24,057 nt of DNA from JBEBXQ01 sp040391535 (GCA_040391535.1 JBEBXQ010000077.1:1-24057), one strand, 5' to 3'. Shown: positions 8,538-17,815, counted from the stretch's first letter. Translations and numbers: made by a program. Notes: generated by a model from the sequence alone, not told the origin.

Positions 8538-9071
8538 TTATTGGTTTTCCTGAATTTTTTTTAAGGTCTCAAGTCCCGTTTCAAGGTCACCGCCGATCAT
8601 TTTATCAAAGTCCATAAACAACAACATGAGATTTGAAGGATAATTCATATGCCCGTTGAAACCCCATTTTACCAATGTTTGCTGTTCAGCAATATTTTCT
8701 GTAGTCATGTATGCCTTTTCGGTGGATTCAAAAGGCTCATGAAAGCGGAGTTCGAAATCAATACGCTCGCTTTCTGTTATATTTTTAATCTCCTGTTCTC
8801 CTTTACCTACATCCTTGTTTTTACTTTCCCAGGCTGAAATAAAACCTACCGTCCCGTCTGTTCCGGTATAGGTTTTATCCATCAAGGGGTCCATAGTTGC
8901 CCATTTGCTGTAATTATTCTGGTTTTTAAGGAGTTTGATATATTCAAAGACTTCGTCCCTCGGACGATTGATTGTAATGCTTCTTTCAACAGCATAATCC
9001 TTTTTGGTAAACAAGGCAAGAATCAGTGGCAGGAGTATTACAGCACCCGGTATAATTAAAATCTTCTTCAT
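8538..9071 (-). CDS. Membrane-anchored SRPBCC (polyketide-cyclase-like) protein
   Basis: A 177-aa SRPBCC protein with an N-terminal hydrophobic segment (about 3-21, ILIIPGAVILLPLILALF) that likely anchors it in the inner membrane. The domain begins at YAVERSITINRPRDEVFEYIKLLKN, typical of the polyketide cyclase/dehydrase branch, and contains NNYSKWATMDPLMDKTYTGTDGTVG and a closing helix ending ETLKKIQ. Ligand and role are unknown. It is the first gene of the pair with the soluble SRPBCC gene 22 bp downstream. No clean TAnnTTTG promoter could be found upstream. Confidence 0.85.
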   Translation of the reverse strand: MKKILIIPGAVILLPLILALFTKKDYAVERSITINRPRDEVFEYIKLLKNQNNYSKWATMDPLMDKTYTGTDGTVGFISAWESKNKDVGKGEQEIKNITESERIDFELRFHEPFESTEKAYMTTENIAEQQTLVKWGFNGHMNYPSNLMLLFMDFDKMIGGDLETGLETLKKIQENQ

Positions 9072-9607
9072 TTAGATTAGAAGTTGTCGGTTAATAATGA
9101 CAGTATGCAGACATGTAATACATCTGAAGTATAAATTTTCCGGTATTATGTTCCGTCTCTGCTTTCTGTACTGTATGCGGATCGGCAGAGAAACAGATGA
9201 CTTATAAAGTTATAAAAAATCAGCAAAAAATTCAATCATATGAGATTTCTATTTTTAAAATTTACAAATAGAAATACAGGATAGTATAGAATTACTTCTA
9301 AGTGTATCAAATAAATTGGTTGTTTCCTTTTTATAGTGAAAGGCAAAGGGCTATTTTAATAAAACAGGTTAATACCTCATTTTCATAAAGATGTTTGCAT
9401 TCCGGAAAGAGGCGATTTGTGCATGGATTTCCCGGACACCACGAGCCGGGCCTTCTTGTCCTGATTTGCTGAGTGCCGATATTTATTTTACTGCCTTAAA
9501 AGGACAGGAGGAGCCATGCCTCGTATCGTTATCCTGAAACTGAAGCGACAAAAAGGATTGACAGTGGTTGAAAGGCACTCAGAACAAGTAATTATCTTCT
9601 GTCACTT
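9072..9607. other. 536-bp gene-free spacer between SRPBCC and LOG genes
   Basis: I see no credible gene. The left part is AT-rich with two clear inverted repeats: TCTCTGC/GCAGAGA (9156-9162 and 9185-9191) and a 10-bp perfect one at 9245-9275. The right part has CCCGG/CCGGG arms at 9431-9435 and 9446-9450 and an 86-codon frame from 9516 that is preceded by a good purine run, but that frame runs antisense into the LOG gene and resembles nothing I know. The region must hold the promoter of the SRPBCC pair and the 3' end of the LOG transcript. Confidence 0.45.
9245..9275. repeat. 10-bp perfect inverted repeat in AT-rich spacer
   Basis: ATTTCTATTT at 9245-9254 is the exact reverse complement of AAATAGAAAT at 9266-9275, with an 11-nt spacer. 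It lies about 175 bp upstream of the SRPBCC pair and could be an operator, a weak hairpin or part of a leader. Confidence 0.5.
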
Positions 9608-10366
9608 TCAATTTTTTTCAAACAGCCACCAGAAAGGTTGTGGTTTTTTCTTAGGTACCGGTCTGAAATTGGTGGAAATATATTGGCGAATATGTAAAAC
9701 TGCTTCTTCCACATCATCAGTAATTTTGACAAGATTCAGATCTTCAGGTGCTACCGTACCTTCTTTCACCATTTGATTGAGCATTTCAATAATGGGTTCA
9801 TAATAGGCTTTTCCCATCATGACAATCGGGAAGTTATGAATGGTTGCCGTCTGAATAAGTGTCAGCGTTTCATAAAACTCATCCAGCGTGCCTACGCCAC
9901 CCGGCATTACCACAAAACCATACGAATATTTTACCAGCAGTACTTTTCTGACAAAAAAGTACTTAATGGTTACCCATTTCTGCATATAGGGGTTATGTGC
10001 CTGTTCATGGGGCAGTTTGATATTACAGCCGACCGATTTTCCTCCTGTTTCAAAAGCACCCCGGTTGGCGGCTTCCATCACGCCGGGCCCACCGCCCGTC
10101 ATTACCGTCAGGCCTTCATGAGCAATTCTGGCGCCCACTTCACGTGCCAGTTCATAATAAGCATGCCCTTCTTTAAAACGTGCCGAGCCAAATACTGTAA
10201 TGCATGGTCCCACAAAGTGAAGTGCTCTGAATCCCTTGATAAATTCCCATAAAACGCTGAAACCAAAAGCTAATTCATTACTACGGCTTTGCGGGCCTTC
10301 CAGATAGTAGTACTGATTTTTGTTGAGAAGCGGTTTGGTATTATATAGTGACTTTTCCTTTTCCAT
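9608..10366 (-). CDS. LOG-family protein (TIGR00730 Rossmann-fold, nucleotide 5'-monophosphate phosphoribohydrolase-like)
   Basis: A 252-aa protein of the LOG/TIGR00730 family. Characterised members cleave the ribose-base bond of nucleoside monophosphates (cytokinin riboside monophosphates in plants, AMP and other NMPs in bacteria). Both signature motifs are present: T-GGGPGVMEAANRGA with the glycines at 91-95, and PGGVGTLDEFYE at 155-166 with catalytic E163. R140 in FFVRKVLL is also typical. The N-terminus is about 45 residues longer than the smallest LOG proteins, as in the larger bacterial type II group. It is cytoplasmic, and read on its own from a start 138 bp away from the divergent FAD/Fe-S dehydrogenase gene. 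The physiological substrate is not known. Confidence 0.9.
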   Translation of the reverse strand: MEKEKSLYNTKPLLNKNQYYYLEGPQSRSNELAFGFSVLWEFIKGFRALHFVGPCITVFGSARFKEGHAYYELAREVGARIAHEGLTVMTGGGPGVMEAANRGAFETGGKSVGCNIKLPHEQAHNPYMQKWVTIKYFFVRKVLLVKYSYGFVVMPGGVGTLDEFYETLTLIQTATIHNFPIVMMGKAYYEPIIEMLNQMVKEGTVAPEDLNLVKITDDVEEAVLHIRQYISTNFRPVPKKKPQPFWWLFEKN

Positions 10367-10450
10367 TACTTGCGATAATCATTAAAAGAAAGCAATATAT
10401 AAAGGATGAAAGGAATATGCCAGTTTATTGGAAAATACCCGCGGTTCTCC

Positions 10451-10481
10451 TGTTAAGATTGTGTGGTATGTCGTATTTTTG
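10451..10481 (+). promoter_or_regulatory. Candidate promoter of the FAD/Fe-S dehydrogenase gene
   Basis: TATTTTTG at 10474-10481 fully matches the Bacteroidota -7 consensus. A weak -33 candidate (TGTT, 10451-10454) lies 19 bp upstream. Transcription would start near 10488, giving a short leader before the ATG at 10505. Confidence 0.45.
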
Positions 10482-10504
10482 AAAATGTAATTTAATTATT
10501 CCTC

Positions 10505-13453
10505 ATGAATCGCTTTACCTTAATTCAGTTTCGCTCTTTACAAACCAGATTTTCCGGTGAACTATATTTTGAAGACTCGGCCGCTCATCAGTCTGTTATC
10601 CGCATTTACGCTACCGACGCCTCTGTTTATCAGGAACAACCTGTAGCAGTAGCACTGCCAAAGACGACGGAAGACATTCGTTTACTGATTCGCTTTGCCA
10701 TCGATCACAAACTGACCATCATACCAAGGGCTGCTGGTACCTCGCTTGCCGGACAGGTAGTGGGGGCCGGGCTGGTGGTTGATATTTCAAAGTATTTCGG
10801 ACAGATTCTTGAAGTTAATAAAGAAGAAAAATGGGTAAGGGTTCAGCCGGGTGTTATCCGGGATGACCTCAATAAGCACCTGGCGCCTTATGGTTTGTTG
10901 TTCGGGCCTGAAACTTCTACTGCCAGCCGTGCGATGATCGGAGGAATGATCGGAAATAATTCATGTGGACTTCATTCCATTACCTGGGGTAGTACAAGGG
11001 ATCATCTGTTGGAAGTTAAGGCGTTGCTTTCCAACGGAGAAGAGGTGGTTTTTAAAAATGAAACACAGGGCGGGTTCCTGAACAAATTAAAATCTGATAA
11101 TAAAAGAGAACGGGGTATTTATGCCGGAATGTGGGGTATTTTGTCTAATCCGGTAGATAAGGAGCTTGTGGAAAGGGTCTTTCCGAAAAAAACGGTAACA
11201 CGCCGTAATTCAGGGTATGCACTGGATAGTCTGATGAATGATACTGAGGAAATTAATCTTTGTAAGCTTATTGCCGGCTCAGAAGGAACGCTTTGCTTTA
11301 TTACTGAGGCCAAGATCAGCCTTGTGGATCTCCCTCCGGCTTATGTAGGGGTGGTTTGCGTGCATGCGACCTCCGTAGCAGAAGCTCTTCTTGCTAATCG
11401 GGTAGCTATGAGACATCATCCGAAGGCCTCAGAACTGGTCGACAAGTATATTATGGATTTTACCCGAAACCATCCTGAATACTCAAAGAACCGGTTTTTT
11501 CTTTCCGGTGACCCGGAAGCATTGCTGATTGTGGAATTCTGGGGAGATACCAGGGAATCGGTAGAAAATCAGGCACAGCTGCTTACGACAGCCTTAAAGC
11601 TGGAACATCTCGGATATGCTTATCCGTTACTTTTCGGTGAAGAAGCCAATAAAGCCTGGGACATACGGAAAGCCGGATTAGGCCTGATCAGGAATCTTCC
11701 GGGTGATACGCAGCCGGTCAACCTGATTGAAGATTGCGCTGTTGATGTGGATGATCTGCCTGAGTATATAGCAGAACTGGAGATTCTATTGAAGGAGAAA
11801 GGCCTGCATGCCTCCTATTATGCGCACGCCGGTGCCGGGGAGTTGCATGTGGAACCTATGATCAACCTGAAAACATCTGAAGGGGTGGCGCAATTCAGAG
11901 AAGTGCTTGCAGATACCGCTGTCCTGGTCAAAAAATATAACGGAGCTTTGTCCGGTGAGCATGGTGATGGCCGGTTAAGAGGAGAGTTTATCCCCTTCAT
12001 GATGGGTGATGATGTTTATGAATTGTTTCGCCAGGTCAAAAGGATATGGGATCCGGAGGGAATTTTCAATGCCGGTAAAATTGTGGATACGCCACCTATG
12101 AACCAGTTTCTGAGGTATATCCCTGATCAGAAAAAGCCTGAAATCAACACGGTTTTTGATTTCTCTGAAAATGAGGGCATGCTCCGGCTGACCGAGAAGT
12201 GCAGCGGATCAGGCGATTGCCGCAAGACCGAATTAACCGGTGGAACAATGTGCCCCAGTTTTATGGGAACGCGCCAGGAGCGGGATACCACACGGGCCCG
12301 GGCGAATATTCTCCGTCAGTTTCTTACACAGGACCGGAAGCCGTTCCCGCTTAAGAATGAATACGGAGAAAAAGTGAGCGATGAGGAAGTGAAGGAAATT
12401 CTGGATTTGTGTCTTTCATGTAAAGGCTGTAAATCTGAGTGCCCTTCATCGGTGGATATCGTAAAACTGAAGGCTGAATTCACCCAGCATTACTATGATA
12501 AGCACGGGGCTTCATGGAGAAGTAAAATGATTGCAGGGTTTTCAAAGGAAATGAAACTGGCTTCTATTGCTCCATGGGCCTATAATATTATTTTCAAAAA
12601 TGAAAAGCTACGCCGGCTGGCTAATAAAGTGGTAGGTTTTCATCCTGACCGCACCATGCCGTTACTTGCCGGTTCCACCCTTAAGCAATGGTATGACAAA
12701 CGGAAACCTGTGGAAATAGGAAGTAAAAAAGTTTATTTTTTCTGTGATGAATTTACCAATTATAACGATGTAGAGATAGGAAAGAAAACCATTTTACTTC
12801 TGGAAAAGCTGGGTTATGAGGTGGTGATACCGAAGCATGAGGAATCCGGCAGATCCTGGCTGTCTAAAGGGTTTGTGAAAGAGGCAAAGAAAATAGCCGG
12901 ACAGAATGTTGCCCTGCTGAAAGATATCATTACGGAAAATACCCCATTAGTGGGTGTGGAGCCATCCTGTATTCTTGGATTCAGAGATGAATATAAAAAT
13001 CTGGTTGATCCGGAATGGCAGGGTGTTGCAACAGAACTGGCCAGGCATTGTTATACTTTTGAGGAATTTGTAGCCAGGGAGCTCGACAGAGGAAATATCA
13101 GCAAGGAGTGGTTTACAAAAGAAGAACGGCTGATCAAACTGCACGGTCATTGCCATCAGAAAGCGTTATCCTCCCTCACCCCATCCAAAAAGGCATTGTC
13201 ATTGCCCGAAAATTATAAAGTACAGCTGATCCCTTCCGGATGCTGTGGCATGGCGGGATCTTTTGGTTATGAGGAAGAGCATTATGATTTATCGATGAAA
13301 ATTGGTGAACTGGTACTGTTTCCTACGGTCAGAAATCAACCGGAATCCGTAATTATTGCTGCCGCAGGCACAAGTTGCCGGCATCAGATCAAAGATGGCA
13401 CCGCCCGTAAAGCGCTGCATCCGGCAGAGATATTATTTGATGCACTGGTTTAG
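10505..13453 (+). CDS. FAD-linked and Fe-S dehydrogenase (YdiJ/D-2-hydroxyacid dehydrogenase type)
   Basis: A 982-aa fusion flavoprotein that probably oxidises a D-2-hydroxyacid (D-2-hydroxyglutarate or D-lactate) and passes electrons to the respiratory chain. An FAD_binding_4 domain comes first, with PRAAGTSLAGQ near residue 74 and the IGGMIGNNSCG loop near 144. The FAD-oxidase C-terminal domain carries GEHGDGRLRGEF near 483. Iron-sulfur part: cysteines 566, 572 and 583, then a classical CxxCxxCxxxCP cluster at C636, C639, C642 and C646. Two CCG-type segments follow, LHGHCHQKAL and IPSGCCGMAGSFGYE, which bind a further cluster or active-site metal. Domain order and size match E. coli YdiJ (about 1018 aa). 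Exact substrate is inferred from the family only. A beta-barrel gene follows after 43 bp. Confidence 0.92.
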   Translation: MNRFTLIQFRSLQTRFSGELYFEDSAAHQSVIRIYATDASVYQEQPVAVALPKTTEDIRLLIRFAIDHKLTIIPRAAGTSLAGQVVGAGLVVDISKYFGQILEVNKEEKWVRVQPGVIRDDLNKHLAPYGLLFGPETSTASRAMIGGMIGNNSCGLHSITWGSTRDHLLEVKALLSNGEEVVFKNETQGGFLNKLKSDNKRERGIYAGMWGILSNPVDKELVERVFPKKTVTRRNSGYALDSLMNDTEEINLCKLIAGSEGTLCFITEAKISLVDLPPAYVGVVCVHATSVAEALLANRVAMRHHPKASELVDKYIMDFTRNHPEYSKNRFFLSGDPEALLIVEFWGDTRESVENQAQLLTTALKLEHLGYAYPLLFGEEANKAWDIRKAGLGLIRNLPGDTQPVNLIEDCAVDVDDLPEYIAELEILLKEKGLHASYYAHAGAGELHVEPMINLKTSEGVAQFREVLADTAVLVKKYNGALSGEHGDGRLRGEFIPFMMGDDVYELFRQVKRIWDPEGIFNAGKIVDTPPMNQFLRYIPDQKKPEINTVFDFSENEGMLRLTEKCSGSGDCRKTELTGGTMCPSFMGTRQERDTTRARANILRQFLTQDRKPFPLKNEYGEKVSDEEVKEILDLCLSCKGCKSECPSSVDIVKLKAEFTQHYYDKHGASWRSKMIAGFSKEMKLASIAPWAYNIIFKNEKLRRLANKVVGFHPDRTMPLLAGSTLKQWYDKRKPVEIGSKKVYFFCDEFTNYNDVEIGKKTILLLEKLGYEVVIPKHEESGRSWLSKGFVKEAKKIAGQNVALLKDIITENTPLVGVEPSCILGFRDEYKNLVDPEWQGVATELARHCYTFEEFVARELDRGNISKEWFTKEERLIKLHGHCHQKALSSLTPSKKALSLPENYKVQLIPSGCCGMAGSFGYEEEHYDLSMKIGELVLFPTVRNQPESVIIAAAGTSCRHQIKDGTARKALHPAEILFDALV

Positions 13454-13496
13454 GAAGCATTCTTTTTTACCTTTATCAAAAAATGGAAATAGCAAT

Positions 13497-14255
13497 ATGT
13501 TGAAGATTAAGTCATTATATCTGACAGTCTGTGCCTTCATTATTTCGTTACAGGCATTCGGGCAACAACCGACATTTCATCGCGATGCGGTCTCATTTTC
13601 TACAGGATATAGCTTGTCAGTCGGAAAAACAGTGAACAAACTATTTGAGGACTCTAATGGCGAACTGGCAGGGGATGGTTTTTATGCCCGGTTAAATTAT
13701 GAGCATAAGTTTCTCTACTGGCTGGGTGCGCATGTGACACTGACTCAGAATTATAATAACACACGCAGTGAAGCTGTGATTGATATTTTCAAAAGTAAAG
13801 CGGCTGATTTTAATGTGCCGGTTGAGGTATTGAACGCACTTAACTATGAATCTGATGCCGGAAAATGGAAAATGTCCGGCGTTTTTGCAGGGCCGTCATT
13901 TCATTTTTATCCGGATAATTTTGAAATAGATGCCCATGCCAGTGCAGGGATGGTGAGGGTGGCGTCACCTTCCGTGAGTATGAAAGGGTCTTTAGGGGCG
14001 CTCATGTTAGGAGAAGGGGCACTGTCGTCAGCCACTAATAATGCTTTCGGGTGGGGATTGGGAGCCAGTATCCGGTATCCGGTCGGCGACCGGCTGAAAG
14101 TATTTTTCTCGGCTGAGGGACTGGCAAGCCGCGTCACCTTGGAAAATGTCAATATTACAGCTACGGCTAATAATATTTCAATTACTCAGCCTTTGAACCG
14201 AAAACAAAACGTAGGGGTAGTGAATCTGGGTATAGGTTTACTGTGGGGATTGTAG
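13497..14255 (+). CDS. Outer-membrane beta-barrel protein of unknown function
   Basis: A 252-aa secreted protein with a signal peptide (about 1-22, MLKIKSLYLTVCAFIISLQAFG). The mature part alternates hydrophobic and polar residues with glycine and aromatic residues at strand ends (FYARLNYEHKF, LGAHVTLTQNY, GVFAGPSFHFYP, GWGLGASIRYPV, NLGIGLLWGL), the pattern of a small 8- to 10-stranded outer-membrane barrel. The start was set at ATG 13497 because the upstream in-frame extension overlaps the preceding gene and lacks a signal sequence. It follows the FAD/Fe-S gene by 43 bp with no visible terminator between, so co-transcription is likely, but a functional link is not evident. I do not recognise a named family. 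Confidence 0.75.
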   Translation: MLKIKSLYLTVCAFIISLQAFGQQPTFHRDAVSFSTGYSLSVGKTVNKLFEDSNGELAGDGFYARLNYEHKFLYWLGAHVTLTQNYNNTRSEAVIDIFKSKAADFNVPVEVLNALNYESDAGKWKMSGVFAGPSFHFYPDNFEIDAHASAGMVRVASPSVSMKGSLGALMLGEGALSSATNNAFGWGLGASIRYPVGDRLKVFFSAEGLASRVTLENVNITATANNISITQPLNRKQNVGVVNLGIGLLWGL

Positions 14256-14272
14256 AATATTAAACGTAAGCC

Positions 14273-14302
14273 TTTCATTGGGTCTTGATTTTTTTATATT
14301 TG
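14273..14302 (+). promoter_or_regulatory. Candidate thrAB promoter
   Basis: TATATTTG at 14295-14302 fully matches TAnnTTTG. TTTC at 14273-14276, 18 bp upstream, is a possible -33 element. Transcription would start near 14309, leaving a leader of about 90 nt that contains a small 6-bp hairpin with a 3-nt loop (14325-14339). Confidence 0.5.
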
Positions 14303-14401
14303 TAGTCAATTCAAAGATATGCCATGATTTTGTAAATCAGTACGAAAGCGGATATCAAAGAGGGAAGGGTTTTTAGGAAATTGCGATTTAAGATTAGTTA
14401 A

Positions 14402-16858
14402 ATGAAAGTTCTCAAATTTGGAGGAACCTCCGTAGGGTCAATTGAAAGTATATTAAGAGTTATTGGTATTCTTGAAGACAATCTGGCGAAAGGTGAAAAG
14501 GTAGCGGTAGTCTGTTCGGCTATGGGGGGTGTTACCAACCGGCTGATTGATATCGCTAAGATGGCGGCTCTGGGTAATGAAGATTACCGGGAAATGATGA
14601 AAGCGATGGAGGAACGCCATTTTTCAACGATCCGCGGTCTGATAGGCGCTAAAAATCAAAGCACAGCTTTTACAGGTATCAAAATTCTGTTCAATGATCT
14701 GGAAGATATTCTCAGAGGTGTTTCCTTAATCCGTGAACTGACACCGCGTACCCTGGACCTTATCATGAGTTTCGGAGAAAGATTATCCGCTACCATTGTA
14801 ACGGAAGCACTCAGGTTCAGGAATATAGCTGTGGAATTCTGTGATGCCAGAACCCTGATCCGTACTAATCATCACTTCGGTAATGCTGAAGTAGATTTCA
14901 CAGTAACCAACCGGCTGATTACAGAAAAGTTTGCTGCGACTGATGCGTTATTATGTATAACCGGGTTTATTGGTGCTACTGCTGACGGTATCACTACTAC
15001 ATTGGGGCGGGGCGGTTCTGATTTTACGGCCTCGATTATTGGGGCGGCTTTGCACGTTGACCTGATTGAAATCTGGACTGATGTGGATGGTATCATGACC
15101 GCCGATCCCAGAAAAGTCCCTAATTCTTTTACGATTCCGGCTCTGTCATATTCAGAGGCAATGGAATTATCACACTTCGGTGCCAAGGTTATTTATCCGC
15201 CAAGTCTGCAACCGGCTTTTGCTAAGAATATACCATTGAAAGTAATGAATACTTTTAATGTAGCCTTTGAAGGGTCACTTGTTTCGAGAAAGGCCAATGA
15301 CAAAAAATATGAAATTACCGGTATCTCATCTATTGATGATATAGCACTTGTCAATATTCAGGGGAGTGGGATGATTGGCGTAGCAGGTATTTCAAGTAAA
15401 CTCTTTGAAGCATTATCTGTTCACCAGATCAGTGTTGTTCTGATTTCACAGGCTTCATCAGAGCACTCGATTTGTTTTGCCATCGATCCCCGGTTTGTGG
15501 AAAAAGCCAAAGAAGTACTGAATATTACGTTTGAAGACGAACTTGAAAACGGTAGCGTGGATAGAATTGAGGTATCGCGTAATCTCTCTGTCATAGCCAT
15601 TGTGGGGGAAGGAATGAAAAGAAGCGCCGGTATTTCAGGGAAACTGTTCTCGGTTTTGGGCAAAAACGGTATTAACATTATAGCCATAGCCCAGGGATCG
15701 TCAGAGCTGAACATTTCGGTTGTTATTTCTAAAAATGATCTGTCGAAAGCGCTAAACGCAATTCACGGCGTGTTTTTTCAGTCTGAAATCCGTAACCTCA
15801 ATTTATATATAGTAGGGATAGGGCTGATAGGGCGTACGTTGATGGAGCAGATTAGTCAGCAGACGGCCTATCTGCAGGAAGAGAAGATGTTACGTTTGAA
15901 CATTGTGGGTATTTCCAATACTAAAAAAATGCTGCTGGAGCCATCGGGCATTCAGCCTCAGTACTGGAGGGAAGAACTGGATGGCCTGGGTGTGAAAACC
16001 AGTCTGCCGGCTTTTATTCAACGTATTCAGGAGCTGAATCTGCCCAACAGCGTTTTTATAGACTGTACTTCCGATAAAGATATAGTCAACTTTTATAACG
16101 ATTTGCTGGATGCCAATGTTTCTATCGTGACACCCAATAAAGTCGCCAATTCGGGCAGTTATTCAGCCTATGAAAAATTAAGGAAAACGGCCATCAAGCG
16201 GGGTGTGAAATTCCTTTACGAAACGAATGTAGGTGCCGGGCTCCCCATTATCAATACAATTCAGGGACTGATTGCAAGCGGAGACCAGTTTCTGAAGATT
16301 GAAGCGATTCTCTCCGGGACTTTGTCTTATATCTTCAATAATTTCAGGCCTGGCAGAAAGTTTGTTGACATTGTAAGAGAAGCCAAAGAAAAAGGATATA
16401 CTGAACCCGATCCGCGTGATGATCTGAGCGGAACGGATGTAGGCCGTAAAATCCTGATTCTGTCAAGAGAAGTAGGTGTGCAGCTGGAACCGGAAGATGT
16501 AGAACTGGTACCATTGCTCCCGGAGGCCTGTCTGAAAGCCCCTGGCGTGGATGCTTTCTTTGATGAATTACTCAACCAGAATGATTATTTTGAGCAATTG
16601 CTCTCTGAAGCCACGGAACAGGGAGGCGTATTAAGGTATATAGCTACTTTAAATGAAGGAAGAGCAACCGTTTCCCTTCGTACAGTAGGGCCGGACCACC
16701 CGTTTTTCAGTTTATCCGGCAGTGATAATATCGTGTCCTTTACAACAGAAAGATATAAAGATCACCCGTTGGTTATCAAAGGTTCAGGTGCGGGTGCGGA
16801 TGTGACCGCATCGGGTGTTTTTGCCGATATAATGAGTATTAGCAGTTATTTAGGTTAA
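14402..16858 (+). CDS. thrA: Bifunctional aspartokinase/homoserine dehydrogenase
   Basis: An 818-aa fusion enzyme catalysing the first (aspartate to aspartyl phosphate) and third (aspartate semialdehyde to homoserine) steps of threonine/methionine synthesis. The kinase domain (about 1-290) starts with KFGGTSVGS and has FGERLSA and GRGGSDFTA near 203-211. Two ACT regulatory domains follow (about 310-460; VALVNIQGSGMIGVAGISSKLF and LSVIAIVGEGMKRSAGISGKLF), which in ThrA-type enzymes bind threonine for feedback inhibition. The dehydrogenase part begins with the NAD(P) loop VGIGLIGRTLM near 471 and contains LSGTLSYIFNNF and the catalytic-region EPDPRDDLSGTDVGRK. Length equals E. coli ThrA (820 aa). 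thrB starts 18 bp downstream, so they form an operon. Confidence 0.97.
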   Translation: MKVLKFGGTSVGSIESILRVIGILEDNLAKGEKVAVVCSAMGGVTNRLIDIAKMAALGNEDYREMMKAMEERHFSTIRGLIGAKNQSTAFTGIKILFNDLEDILRGVSLIRELTPRTLDLIMSFGERLSATIVTEALRFRNIAVEFCDARTLIRTNHHFGNAEVDFTVTNRLITEKFAATDALLCITGFIGATADGITTTLGRGGSDFTASIIGAALHVDLIEIWTDVDGIMTADPRKVPNSFTIPALSYSEAMELSHFGAKVIYPPSLQPAFAKNIPLKVMNTFNVAFEGSLVSRKANDKKYEITGISSIDDIALVNIQGSGMIGVAGISSKLFEALSVHQISVVLISQASSEHSICFAIDPRFVEKAKEVLNITFEDELENGSVDRIEVSRNLSVIAIVGEGMKRSAGISGKLFSVLGKNGINIIAIAQGSSELNISVVISKNDLSKALNAIHGVFFQSEIRNLNLYIVGIGLIGRTLMEQISQQTAYLQEEKMLRLNIVGISNTKKMLLEPSGIQPQYWREELDGLGVKTSLPAFIQRIQELNLPNSVFIDCTSDKDIVNFYNDLLDANVSIVTPNKVANSGSYSAYEKLRKTAIKRGVKFLYETNVGAGLPIINTIQGLIASGDQFLKIEAILSGTLSYIFNNFRPGRKFVDIVREAKEKGYTEPDPRDDLSGTDVGRKILILSREVGVQLEPEDVELVPLLPEACLKAPGVDAFFDELLNQNDYFEQLLSEATEQGGVLRYIATLNEGRATVSLRTVGPDHPFFSLSGSDNIVSFTTERYKDHPLVIKGSGAGADVTASGVFADIMSISSYLG

Positions 16859-16876
16859 CCTTTTCAATTTAATCCA

Positions 16877-17815
16877 GTGAATTATATCAATGCTTTTGCT
16901 CCTGCAACAGTAGCTAACGTAGCCTGTGGTTTTGACATTTTTGGTTTTGCGGTCAATGAACCCGGTGATCGGGTGGAGATCAGGAGAAGAGACGAACCCG
17001 GTATAGTGATTACGGATATTACAGGAGATGGCGGGCGTTTACCAAGGGATCCGTATAAAAATGCTGTAACCGGTGTGATGTTTAAAATGCTGCATGATTT
17101 GCAGATTAAGGATATTGGCCTTGAGGTGACGTTGCATAAAAATATGCCCTTGGGAAGCGGAATGGGATCCAGCGCTGCCAGTGCGGTGGTGGGAGTACAT
17201 GCTTTGAATGAACTGCTGGGGCAACCGCTTTCCAGGAAAGAATTGCTTCCTTATGCGATGGAAGGGGAACGCATTGCGTGCGGATCTGCGCATGCTGATA
17301 ACGTGGGACCATCATTGCTGGGTGGCTTTGTGGTGATCAGAAGCTATCACCCGCTGGATGTTTTTAATGTACCGGTAGCGGCTGATTTGTTTTGTACATT
17401 AGTGCATCCTGAAATTGAAGTAAATACAAAAGACGCACGTCATATTCTCAGAAATGAGGTTTCGCTTAAAAATGCAATCTCGCAGATGGGAAATGTCGCC
17501 GGCCTCATCACAGGACTGATGCAGGGTGATTATGACCTGATCAGCCGTTCGATGGTAGATGTGATTATTGAACCGGTACGTGCTATACTTATTCCGGAGT
17601 TCAATGAAGTAAAGCAGGCTGCGATAGATTCCGGCGCATTGGGGTGCAGTATTTCCGGAGCCGGGCCATCCATGTTTGCTCTGAGCAAAAGTGAAGCGGA
17701 AGCAATTCAGATAGGAGGTGCGATGAAATCCGTTTTTCAAAAGGCTGATATTGATGCTGTAGTACATGTTTCTTCTATTAATTACCAGGGCCCTGCTGTA
17801 CTGGAAAAGTATTAG
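16877..17815 (+). CDS. thrB: Homoserine kinase
   Basis: A 312-aa GHMP-family kinase that phosphorylates homoserine with ATP, the step before threonine synthase. It opens with FAPATVANVACGFDIFGFAV, the classical ThrB N-terminus, and has the ATP-binding loop PLGSGMGSSAAS at 91-102 and the C-terminal GCSISGAGPSMFAL motif. The start is GTG at 16877; this is supported because homologous N-termini begin only a few residues before FAPATVANVACGFD and no in-frame ATG precedes it after thrA. It lies 18 bp downstream of thrA. The expected third gene, thrC, is not in the window. Confidence 0.96.
   Translation: MNYINAFAPATVANVACGFDIFGFAVNEPGDRVEIRRRDEPGIVITDITGDGGRLPRDPYKNAVTGVMFKMLHDLQIKDIGLEVTLHKNMPLGSGMGSSAASAVVGVHALNELLGQPLSRKELLPYAMEGERIACGSAHADNVGPSLLGGFVVIRSYHPLDVFNVPVAADLFCTLVHPEIEVNTKDARHILRNEVSLKNAISQMGNVAGLITGLMQGDYDLISRSMVDVIIEPVRAILIPEFNEVKQAAIDSGALGCSISGAGPSMFALSKSEAEAIQIGGAMKSVFQKADIDAVVHVSSINYQGPAVLEKY

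Noticed and set aside
9516..9776. An 86-codon plus-strand frame with a good purine-rich ribosome binding site
   Set aside because: It runs antisense through the end of the well-supported LOG gene, has no recognisable family and its composition looks like a shadow; only the upstream 30 codons are free of overlap.
13356..13496. N-terminal extension of the beta-barrel gene
   Set aside because: It overlaps the 3' end of the dehydrogenase gene in another frame and would bury the signal peptide; the start was moved to 13497.
14268..14295. A weak hairpin (AAGCC/GGTCTT) followed by seven T after the beta-barrel gene
   Set aside because: The stem has only five pairs with a bulge and overlaps the likely thrA promoter; it cannot be called a terminator with confidence.
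14324..14335. A four-codon leader frame (Met-Ile-Leu-stop) before thrA, suggesting attenuation
   Set aside because: Far too short and without a run of regulatory codons; a chance frame next to a small hairpin.
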